Positions 43,141 through 51,400 of a stretch of DNA of 64,000 nucleotides are shown here, piece after piece (positions within the stretch are counted from its first letter, which is position 1; each line of letters opens with the position of its first letter). This DNA is from Anaerolineales bacterium (GTDB taxonomy: Bacteria > Chloroflexota > Anaerolineae > 4572-78 > J111). The stretch lies in NCBI GenBank assembly GCA_015075405.1, contig JABTUK010000005.1:248001-312000 (forward strand), written 5' to 3'. The position numbers and the translations under genes were made by a program. The notes under the pieces were generated by a model. It was not told the origin of the DNA. It was given only the letters and a program-made list of their open reading frames with translations, and made no database searches.

Positions 43141-44913
43141 TTATGGAATTGAAATACAGTTATAGGAGCCTAATGGATCATCAGTGGTCTCAACTGCTTC
43201 AAAGAGGTTGACGATTGCGTTAACCTCTGTACCAGGGGTTACAGCCTCAATCAGAACTGAGCCATACCAGTTGGCAGGGGGGCCGCCAGGTATCTGAGCA
43301 AGACGAGCATTATAGCCTGCCTTTTGACCATCATTCAAAGCAACAGTGGTAAGAGCAGCAGGGTTGACCGAACTTGGAGAGCCATTTCCCGCCAGGAAAG
43401 TTACTCTGAACTGTTGACCATTTAGACCAGAAACATTTTGTAGTTGGAGGGCAGCGCTACGGTTACCCTTGCCAAACTTCGGCATGCCACTGATGAAATA
43501 CGGACAAAAAGCTTTGTCTGAGGTAGTGTTAGCACTGCGCCCATTAACGCCGGAACTGTTTCCGGTTTTAGCATTAACTTGGTTGGTAAAGGCAACAATA
43601 GTGGGAGGACCGCTGGTCACCCGAGCCAAAGCAGCGCCTACCCAACCCGTTGGCAAGACGCTCGCACCATCACGGGGGTTCACCGAGAAAACTTGATTCG
43701 GTTGAATCGTACCTGTCTTTGGCGCAACCGCCTTCTGACCAGGATCTGGGAAGTAGTCAATTTGGATGTTGACCGGAGAAGTGCCAATATTTTGGATAAA
43801 ATGAACCACACTAAAGCCATTGCTGAGGCGAGATAGAATACTCGGCAGATATTGCCGGTCGGAAGCATCAGAAGCCTTAAAACCCGCTGTCTTTGTTACA
43901 AAGAAAGGCTTGCCGCCTCCAAAACTATATTGAGTGGATAGAACCAAAATCCCTTGGCCATTTTTGGAAGTAAACACCGCTGGCTGACGAATAGGGCTGA
44001 GATTATTTTGATCATCCAAATTGAGATAGTAGGTTGAGTTTGGCTTAATTGTTATATCAGGCAACGTAATGTTATCCGTCACAAAGAAAACAGATACGAC
44101 TGCATTCGAGCTTGAGTCGGTGTTCATGATGGCAATTTCGCTGTTGAGCAATCGTCCCGATGCCGGTGTATCGTGAAAAGCATTAGGTAGGAAAAACTTA
44201 GTACCAGGCTCAATTACACCACCCGAGTCATACGCTTCATACTGACGATAACCCCCAGCGCCTTTACCGCCAAAGAAAACTACGGAAGCCAGCGGATTAT
44301 TACTTTGCAGGATGGCCGACCCTTTGAGTGGATTACTACCGGTGATGTTCCCATCCGTCGCCTGGTCAATCAATCTCATCTGGAAGGCGCTGAGATCCAG
44401 ATTGGTGGTGGCACCACGCGCACCACCCCCAGAAACGCTATCATCAAAGTACGAGATGGAGAAGTTGGCCCCGGAGCCGCTAATATCCATCACCGCGACT
44501 TTACTGGTAAACGGAATATTAGTTAGCGTTTGGGATCCAAGCTCGCCCGCACTTTCAACGGTAACTTCAACCGTGGGCTCAGCCGTCGGTTCTACAGTTG
44601 CTACCGGAGCTTCGGTCGGCTCGGCTGTCGGTTCAGTGGTTGGCTCTGGTACAGTCGGTTCAGATGTCGGCTCGGCGGTCGGCTCAGTGGTTGGCTCTGG
44701 TACAGTCGGTTCAGCCGTCGGTTCTGTGGTTGGCTCTGGTACAGTTGGTTCAGCCGTCGGTTCTGTGGTTGGCTCTGGTACAGTTGGTTCAGCCGTCGGT
44801 TCTGTCGTCTCCTCAGCCTGCGGCGACTCTTCTGTGCCCTCTTGGGCCAGGGCACTGCTGACTCCAAAAGACAGCAAAGCCAAAATCAATAGTAGGGCGA
44901 GAAATTTTTTCAT
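43141..44913 (-). CDS. Exported repeat-bearing surface protein
   Basis: 590 residues with a signal peptide (MKKFLALLLILALLSFG, cleavage near ALAQ). Residues 36-102 are tandem 13-residue Thr/Pro/Glu units (EPTAEPTVPEPTT). The rest, about 120-590, is beta-rich with many Asn, Gly and Ser and no transmembrane tail or LPXTG motif. Phrases such as NSEIAIMNTDSSSNAVVSVFFVTDN and VVHFIQNIGTSPVNIQIDYFPDPG look like repeated immunoglobulin-like or CARDB-like domains, but no family is claimed. GGAGG lies before ATG. It is a monocistronic unit with its own promoter and terminator, between the Wzx operon and the Wzm/Wzt pair. A cell-surface or sheath role is a guess. Confidence 0.82.
   Translation of the reverse strand: MKKFLALLLILALLSFGVSSALAQEGTEESPQAEETTEPTAEPTVPEPTTEPTAEPTVPEPTTEPTAEPTVPEPTTEPTAEPTSEPTVPEPTTEPTAEPTEAPVATVEPTAEPTVEVTVESAGELGSQTLTNIPFTSKVAVMDISGSGANFSISYFDDSVSGGGARGATTNLDLSAFQMRLIDQATDGNITGSNPLKGSAILQSNNPLASVVFFGGKGAGGYRQYEAYDSGGVIEPGTKFFLPNAFHDTPASGRLLNSEIAIMNTDSSSNAVVSVFFVTDNITLPDITIKPNSTYYLNLDDQNNLSPIRQPAVFTSKNGQGILVLSTQYSFGGGKPFFVTKTAGFKASDASDRQYLPSILSRLSNGFSVVHFIQNIGTSPVNIQIDYFPDPGQKAVAPKTGTIQPNQVFSVNPRDGASVLPTGWVGAALARVTSGPPTIVAFTNQVNAKTGNSSGVNGRSANTTSDKAFCPYFISGMPKFGKGNRSAALQLQNVSGLNGQQFRVTFLAGNGSPSSVNPAALTTVALNDGQKAGYNARLAQIPGGPPANWYGSVLIEAVTPGTEVNAIVNLFEAVETTDDPLGSYNCISIP
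44608..44808. repeat. 39-bp tandem repeat encoding Thr/Pro/Glu units
   Basis: About five copies of a 39-base unit that encodes TTEPTAEPTVPEP lie in phase with the reading frame. Neighbouring copies are near-identical at DNA level, one being shortened or altered (TSEPT), so copy number could change by slippage without breaking the frame. Confidence 0.8.
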
Positions 44914-44981
44914 TACCTTTTACCTCCAAAATGATGTAAATAAAAATTGAGTTTGGGGATTCACTCGTTTAAGTTGACATC

Positions 44982-45010
44982 AGCATAGCGCAGAAATCCT
45001 GGATTATCAA
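44982..45010 (-). promoter_or_regulatory. Promoter of the surface-protein gene
   Basis: On the - strand TTGATA (45010-45005), a 17-base spacer, TATGCT (44987-44982). Transcription would start near 44975 and leave a leader of about 60 bases ahead of the GGAGG. Confidence 0.6.
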
Positions 45011-45180
45011 TACTACCTGTGGGTTATTTATGCAGCTTTTTACTGTTTACTGTCTGTATTTTAACACGGTGAAGTTTGAAATTGGTTTGTTTTCAACAGT
45101 TTAGACAAGTATCATTGCCACCCGGTTTGCCCTTTGTCCTAAACCTGCTAAAATTTTATCAAACCTATTTACTCAGGAAT

Positions 45181-46308
45181 ATGCTAGTGACCAACTTTAA
45201 CACCAAGGATAATGGGCCGGGTAATTCTAATTCGTTTAATACCAAAGGGATGATTGCTTTAGGGCTTGTCCTTGCTGTCGCAGCCATCATCGCGATCTAT
45301 TTTTTCACCAGACCCCCTAGCTCTAATGAAGTAGCTGCGCCTACACTTGCCCCTACCGCTGCGGGGGCCACTGTACCGTTGCCAGTGATCTCAAATTCTG
45401 CCAACTCGCCGGTATCGCCTGTCTCGCCGGTTAAACCTCAAACAACCTCGCCTGACCAAGCGGTTTTAAATACCTTATTTGAAACAGGACTGGGCCATTA
45501 CCAAGCAGGCGCGTATGAAGAAGCGCTGAATTCTTTTAATGAAATGCTGGCCTTAGACCCGCTCAATGCTCGTGCGCTCGACGCTCGCGGAACCATCTTA
45601 ACCGACCAGGGGAAACTTGAACAAGCTATCGCCGACTATACCAAAGCTATTGAGGCTGATCCCCTTTACCCACCCGCCTATTACAATCGGGGCCGTGTGT
45701 ACGGCTTGCAGAAAAAATACGACCAGGCCATTGCCGATTTAAGGAAATCTTTTGAGCTGGCCCCTTTCTTTTTTGGCTACCGCGCCCATGGCAATATTGG
45801 CCGTATCTACCATCAACAGGGCGAATATGACAAAGCCCTTGAAGCTTTTGCCGCTGCTATCTCATTCGATGACTCCAAAGCCGACACCTACTATCTGCGG
45901 GGTGAAACCTACACCGCTATGGGCAACTACGAGGCCGCCATTAGCGATTACGAGGCTGCCATCAGCCGATTTTCCAAATATCACCAGGCTTATCAAAGTT
46001 TGGGCTATGCCCGCTACAAAACCGGCCAGTTTGAGCAAGCTTTGGAGTCGTTCGACAAAGCGATTGAGCTTTCGCCCACTAGCCCCACCCCTCATTTTTA
46101 CCGGATGCTGGTTTACCTGGCCACCAATCAAGTGGATAAAACTAAAGCCGAGGTAGCGCAAGGCATGGAGACAATTGGCGCTCTGCCTGAAGAAGAACAA
46201 GCTTTACTATTCAAAAGGATTTTGGGCGATTTAGAGAGTTTCGCCCAGGAAAATCCGGCTCAAGCCAAAGATGTGGAAGCCTTAGTCAATCTCATTCCGC
46301 CCCAGTAA
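45181..46308 (+). CDS. Membrane-anchored TPR protein
   Basis: 375 residues with one helix near the N-terminus (GMIALGLVLAVAAIIAIYFF), a Ser/Pro/Thr linker, and from about residue 100 a run of six or seven tetratricopeptide repeats (LGHYQAGAYEEALNSFNEMLALDPLN, AIADYTKAIEADPLYPPAYYNRG, ALESFDKAIELSPTSPTPHFY). It probably scaffolds other proteins at the outer face or membrane. The open frame begins at 45076, but that part looks non-coding. ATG 45181 has AGGA only two bases upstream, whereas GTG 45187 has AGGA at a better eight-base distance and may be the true start. It converges on wzt. Confidence 0.85.
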   Translation: MLVTNFNTKDNGPGNSNSFNTKGMIALGLVLAVAAIIAIYFFTRPPSSNEVAAPTLAPTAAGATVPLPVISNSANSPVSPVSPVKPQTTSPDQAVLNTLFETGLGHYQAGAYEEALNSFNEMLALDPLNARALDARGTILTDQGKLEQAIADYTKAIEADPLYPPAYYNRGRVYGLQKKYDQAIADLRKSFELAPFFFGYRAHGNIGRIYHQQGEYDKALEAFAAAISFDDSKADTYYLRGETYTAMGNYEAAISDYEAAISRFSKYHQAYQSLGYARYKTGQFEQALESFDKAIELSPTSPTPHFYRMLVYLATNQVDKTKAEVAQGMETIGALPEEEQALLFKRILGDLESFAQENPAQAKDVEALVNLIPPQ

Positions 46309-46310
46309 GC

Positions 46311-47117
46311 CTAAATCATCAACTCGTCCAGTTCTGAAATTGCCTCTTTAACCGAGGCAATTTTTTGTTTGCCATCCCAATGATACCTGGCTCTCATCTC
46401 GGCCAGAATTTCACCCACATCCCCATCCCCTTGCAGACGACCCTGCTCCAGCCAGATCGCCCGGCTGCACAAACTCTCCACCGCCTCAAAATCGTGGGAC
46501 ACAAACAGAATGGTCACCCCCTGTTTTTGCAGTTGGCGAATCCGCTCCAAACATTTGAGTTGAAAGCTGTAATCGCCCACGGCCAGCACTTCATCCACCA
46601 GGATAATTTCCGGCTCGACATGGATGGCTACCGAAAAACCCAGCCGCATCTGCATGCCCGACGAGTAGCTGCGCACCGGCGTGTCAATAAACTCACCAAT
46701 TCCGGCAAAGCCGATAATATCATCCAGTTTACGATCCATCGCCCGCCGGTTCAAGCCCAAAATTGACCCATTCAGATAGATATTTTCCCGCCCGGTTAAA
46801 TCAGGATGAAAGCCCGCGCCCAACTCCAATAAGGCCGACAAGCGACCCGCTACTTTAATCACTCCCGTATCGGGGTCAATAATCCGGCTAATCAATTTAA
46901 GAATCGTGCTCTTGCCGGAGCCATTAGCCCCCAAAAGTCCGACAGTCTCACCCGCTTTGATTGAAAAGCTGACCTCCTGCAAAGCCCAAAAATAATGTTT
47001 GCCCCGCGCCTCCCGGTTGAAGATATTCACAAACACTTCCTGAAAAGCCCGGCGGGGAATCTTGAGCAGCCGAAACCGTTTGGAAACATTTTCAAAACTA
47101 ATCACCTGGTTGTTCAT
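46311..47117 (-). CDS. wzt: Wzt/TagH-type polysaccharide ABC exporter ATPase
   Basis: 268 residues: Walker A GANGSGKST near residue 55, then ALLELGAGFHPDLTGRENIYLNGSILGL, which is diagnostic of the polysaccharide export ATPases, signature YSSGMQMRLGFSVA, Walker B IILVDEVLAVGD and H-loop VSHD. ATG 47117 is chosen; the frame extends to 47174 through the end of wzm. It lacks the extra C-terminal carbohydrate-binding domain of some Wzt proteins, so export should not depend on a chain-end mark. The stop lies three bases from the convergent TPR gene. Confidence 0.92.
   Translation of the reverse strand: MNNQVISFENVSKRFRLLKIPRRAFQEVFVNIFNREARGKHYFWALQEVSFSIKAGETVGLLGANGSGKSTILKLISRIIDPDTGVIKVAGRLSALLELGAGFHPDLTGRENIYLNGSILGLNRRAMDRKLDDIIGFAGIGEFIDTPVRSYSSGMQMRLGFSVAIHVEPEIILVDEVLAVGDYSFQLKCLERIRQLQKQGVTILFVSHDFEAVESLCSRAIWLEQGRLQGDGDVGEILAEMRARYHWDGKQKIASVKEAISELDELMI
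46337..46366 (+). terminator. Intrinsic terminator for the TPR gene, inside the 3' end of wzt
   Basis: AAATTGCCTC, loop TTTAACC, GAGGCAATTT, then TTTTG. It lies 28 bases after the TPR stop codon and within the coding end of the convergent wzt gene, so the same bases must also code for wzt residues. Confidence 0.8.
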
Positions 47118-47121
47118 CGCC

Positions 47122-48036
47122 CTAAACTTCCTCGCCAAACGTGCGGCTGTAACGATAAAATATAAAAGAACCAATCCCCAAAATAGCGATAGCCGTCAGC
47201 AAGGTGCGGATGAAAAAATATAATTCGGGCGGCGCGCCGCCATTGCCCGTCCCATACAAAATAACCCGATAGGTAGCGATAATCGAAGCCATCGGGTTGA
47301 GAATATTCATCCAGCGCCAGACATCAAAACTGACTCCCCACAGCTCATAATTGCGCGGCAAAATATCACCCGGATAAAAAACGGGCGTCAAAAAGAACCA
47401 GGCTTGCATCAACACTTCCATAATCACCTGGGTATCTCGATAAAACACATTCACCGTAGCCATAATCAGCCCGACCCCAATGACAAAAATGAGCTGCATT
47501 AAAATCACCAGCGGCAAAAGCAGCACCCAGCGAGTCAACGGAATTTGAAAAACCAGGATGAAGGCAAATAAAACCACCAGCGCAATCAGAAAATTCACCA
47601 GATTGGCCAGTACCATCGAGATAGGCAAAACCTCGCGTGGAAAATAAACTTTGCTCACCAACGGCGCATTATCTACAATACTGCGAATCGAACCAATCAC
47701 CGAAAAAGAAAAAAAGTTCCAGGGCAGAATACCGCACAAAATAAAGACCGGAAACTTTTTAATATCGGTGGTGGGCGCAATAACCGTGAAAACAATCGTA
47801 AAAACCAGCATCATCAGCAGTGGGTTGACTAACGACCATAATACCCCCAAGATTGAGTTGCGATAACGCACCTTCAAATCCCGTATCACCAAATTGCGGA
47901 CCAGTTCCCGATAAGACCACAGCTCGCTAACTCGATCCAGCAGGTTGTTCCAAAAATAGTAGGGCCGGGCAAACCAGGGCAGCGTTTTGTTGGCTGTAAT
48001 GACCAAACCCGACCCCGTCTTTTCTACTGTTACCAT
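47122..48036 (-). CDS. wzm: Wzm/TagG-type polysaccharide ABC exporter permease
   Basis: 304 residues with six helices and the ABC-2 permease pattern: RDLKVRYRNSILGVLWSLVNPLLMMLVFTIVF near residue 50, FPVFILCGILPWNFFSFSV, and WFFLTPVFYPGDILP. It pairs with wzt, from which it is four bases away, to export a completed lipid-linked polysaccharide or teichoic-acid-like polymer. Base composition resembles the GC-richer half of the cluster. Confidence 0.93.
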   Translation of the reverse strand: MVTVEKTGSGLVITANKTLPWFARPYYFWNNLLDRVSELWSYRELVRNLVIRDLKVRYRNSILGVLWSLVNPLLMMLVFTIVFTVIAPTTDIKKFPVFILCGILPWNFFSFSVIGSIRSIVDNAPLVSKVYFPREVLPISMVLANLVNFLIALVVLFAFILVFQIPLTRWVLLLPLVILMQLIFVIGVGLIMATVNVFYRDTQVIMEVLMQAWFFLTPVFYPGDILPRNYELWGVSFDVWRWMNILNPMASIIATYRVILYGTGNGGAPPELYFFIRTLLTAIAILGIGSFIFYRYSRTFGEEV

Positions 48037-48475
48037 AAATACGCCTCAATCCAATGACAATAAAAATCAGCGCCGCCGACAAACTTTGGCGCTGACAGGC
48101 ATCAGACGCGCTATTTTAGCACGATTCTTTATCAGCCAAAAGTTTGGCCTATCGAAAAGATGTTGACTTACCCTCTTGACTCGGCCTGAGAAGTATGATA
48201 AATTATCTATACGCCTTGATATTCTAGGCAAATTATGCGCTATTGACCTAACTTTTGATAGGTGATTTCTAACTGATGAACTGATATACTCAAGTAGATC
48301 CAATTTTCCGAGGAGTGAGGCACGCCCACGCGCCGAACACCGCCGCACGTGGGCGTGCTGGCTCCTCAAATTTGGATCCACTGATACTAAAAATATAAAC
48401 TCGCCAACCGACTCTTATAAGATAACCTGCGACCCTGCTACCTTGCGACTCTGCGCCCCTTTACTGAAAAACCCT
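48037..48475. other. Intergenic region between divergent wzm and the giant membrane-protein gene
   Basis: Most of it is AT-rich and must contain two outward promoters, none of which I can assign securely. The repeat copy at 48290-48384 occupies the right part. No small gene with a ribosome-binding site is visible. Confidence 0.4.
48290..48384. repeat. Dispersed inverted repeat, copy C
   Basis: The ends are TCAAGTAGATCCAATTTT and AAATTTGGATCCACTGA, the second arm also reads CTCCTCAAATTTGGAT against ATCCAATTTTCCGAGGAG. The core is GCACGCCCACGCGC...GCACGTGGGCGTGC. This is the simplest copy and can serve as the reference form. Confidence 0.8.
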
Positions 48476-51400
48476 ATGCCTTGTCCAAATTGCGCTCAAC
48501 CAACCTATGACCCTCTTCAACCCTGCCCCGTTTGCCAATTCAGCGGCGACCCCGCTTTAATCCAAGAACTGGACCGGATTGAGTGGCTTTTAGCTGAAAT
48601 TGACACGTGGTGGGCAGGCTTAGGAGTCAGACCTTACGACCTTAAACTCATCCGGCAAAAATATATCACCCGCCTGCGCGAGTTGGAAATTGCCCTTAAG
48701 CTGCGTTTGCCCCCCTTCACCCCGGAAGAAGCTCGCCGGGCCTGGCCCGAACTGTTCCATCGGGAAGCTTTACTTCAAAAAATCGGTGAATGGCTGGCTG
48801 CCGGTCTGATTGACCCCTCCATTACCCAACCGTTGGTTGACCAGACTACCCGGCAGGTAGATGACCTCCTTGAACAATTGGAGGACTACCCTCGCCCCGA
48901 CTACCCACAAACCGAGGCCGACCGGCTGGACCTCACAAATTTCCTACTCGAAGCCGCAGCCTATCTGCGCCAAAACCACAGCTTCACCACCCCAGCCGCC
49001 GAAACTCAACTTCTGACCCCGCTCCAGGCCGAAAAAGACCTATTGGAAATCAACCTGGGCCTCCGCCTGGCCCCTGAACCCATCAGCCAACCGCCCAGTG
49101 AGTCCGTACCTGATGTCCTGCTCAAAAGCGAACCTGCTCAGGAGTCCGAATCCGCTCCTCATATCTCCCCTGCCCCCCCGCCCCCCCGCTCCCCTGCTCC
49201 CCCTCTCCGAGACCGGCTCTGGCGCACCCTCCTCTCCGAGCGAACCTTGCAAGCGCTGCTCTTTCTCGGTATCTTTTTGCTCTTCTCCGCTGCCCTCTCC
49301 TTTGTCGTCTGGGGCTGGAAAGACTTTTCAGCGCCTTTGCGGGTGGCCATCCCGGCCGGCTTTACCGCGCTCTTTTTTACCCTGGGCTGGTACGTCCGTA
49401 CCAAAACACCGCTCTATCGCTCCGGCATTGCCCTGAGCGCCATCGCCGCGCTGCTCATTCCCATAGATTTCTACACCATCTATGTCAATTTCCATATTTC
49501 GCCGGATTTCTGGCCGTCTTTCTGGCTCATCACCTCACTCATCTGCCTGATGGCTTATGTGGGCGCGACCCTCATCATTCGCAGCCGCTTCTTTGGCTTC
49601 CTGGTCGGCGTAGCCGCCGGAAGCACTGCCCTGGCGCTTGTCCAAATTCTGCACCAGGCCTTCGGCCTCTCCCTCGATTGGCGAACCGCCAGCCTGTCCG
49701 GTCTGGCGCTCGGTCTCATCGTTTTGGCGACTACCCTGGAAAAACAACAGCCCACTCGCTTCGCCTCGTCTCAGCTTTTTGCCGAGCCATTCCGCTACCT
49801 CTCCCTCCTGACCGTGGGCGTGCTCATGCCGCTAACCTTTGGCTGGCGGTATGTTGGACACGACGCCTACGACACCCTCCATTTCACCGTAACTATAAAT
49901 TGGTGGCTGGGCGGCTTTATTTTTGCCTGGGGCGCTATTCACTATCGCAGCCGCAGCCTGGGCTTGTTGGCCGCCATTGCTTTGCCTGTCGCCATGTATC
50001 TGGCCCAGGCAGCCGTTTTTTATCACGCCGGCGTCAATCCGGCCTGGCACGGCCTGGGCCTGGCCCTGCTGACGCCGCTCTATTTCGTCGCCGGTCACAA
50101 ACTGCTGGCCCGCCAAGATGACCCTATCCTGCACGGCCACGGACGCACTGCCACCGGCTGGGGCGTGGCGCTGCTCATCGCCGCTGCCCTCTGGTCCCTG
50201 ACCGATATTACCAACGGCGCGGCGGCGGCCAGTACTCATGTTGTTTTGGCCGGCGCGGTCATCCTGGCCGCCTGGTTATGGCGACAACCCCGCACCCTTT
50301 ACGCCGCCTCGCTGTTCTCTCTTTCAGCCGTTACCTTTGGCATGGCCGAACTGGATTTAAACATTTCGCAACTGGGCGTGGGCTGGGCTTCCCTGGCAAT
50401 TGTTCATCTTTTGGTTGCGCTCAATCTGGGAACCCGGTTCCCAAACTCAAATAACGCCGCCCATCCTATTGTCGTCTCCGGTTATATTATTGCTGCGCTG
50501 GCTCTGCTGCCGCCCCTGTTCCCTTACAATGGCGACGCTTTAGCCTACACGCTCGGCAACTGGCTGGGCTTAGCTGCTTGGGGCGCTCGCCTGGCTTACC
50601 AAAGCCAGCCCGGTTTTACCTCAAAGAGCAAATGGGGTAAATCCATTTTTCACTGGTTTACGGCCTGGCCGCTGCCCCTCTGGATGTGGCTGCTCTTTGC
50701 CAATCGCCGCCCGCTTGACTTTAGTTTGCCTCTGGCTCTGGCGGTGTTGGCCTGGGGACTAGTGATGCTCAGTTACCGGCTGGCCCGGGCCAATCAGTCT
50801 TATCGCTGGCCCTGGTACCTGGCCGGTCTGCTGGTCAGTGTGGCTGCGCCTATCACTGCCTTTATCATCGCGCCCGCTGGCTTCACCCCCGGTCTAACCC
50901 TCCTGCTGGCCGGTTTCCTCTACCTGGCCGACGCCATCAGCCAGAGACAATCTTTGGAACTGGCCCCCGCCGGGCCAGTGCTAGCCTGGGGTTACATTTT
51001 CGCGCTAAATCGGCTGCACCTTTCCCTCGATGCGGTGGGGTTTGGGCTGTCTTTGCTCATTGCCGCTTATTTTTTGGCCGGATTGTGGACCGAGCGGCGA
51101 AAGTCGCCGGTGTTTACCCACACCTTTCTGCTGCCGCTTTATCTCACGGCGCATGTTTTGACCCTATTTCTACTCGGCCAGATTTATCTTCGCCCCGTCA
51201 ACGCTGTTTTATTTGACGCGCTTTGGACAGACCCGATGCGTTTGTGGGGCGCGGCGGCGCAATTGCTATTAGCCCTGGCTTATAGCCTCTATGCCTGGGG
51301 AACCTACAAGGAACGGTGGGGACACCTGGCAGTCTGGCTGGCCGTCGCCGCCGGGGGCTTTGTGGTCATCAATTACAGCCATGGACGCGGCTCGTCGGCG

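Noticed and set aside
44608..44808. Regular repeats that could be taken for a CRISPR array
   Set aside because: The 39-bp units are directly tandem without unique spacers, are in frame within a secreted protein gene, and no cas genes are present.
50427..50443. TGGGAACCCGGTTCCCA, close to the 18-bp palindrome near parAB
   Set aside because: It has a one-base rather than two-base centre and lies in coding sequence of a long GC-rich gene; not an exact copy, so not counted as a third site.
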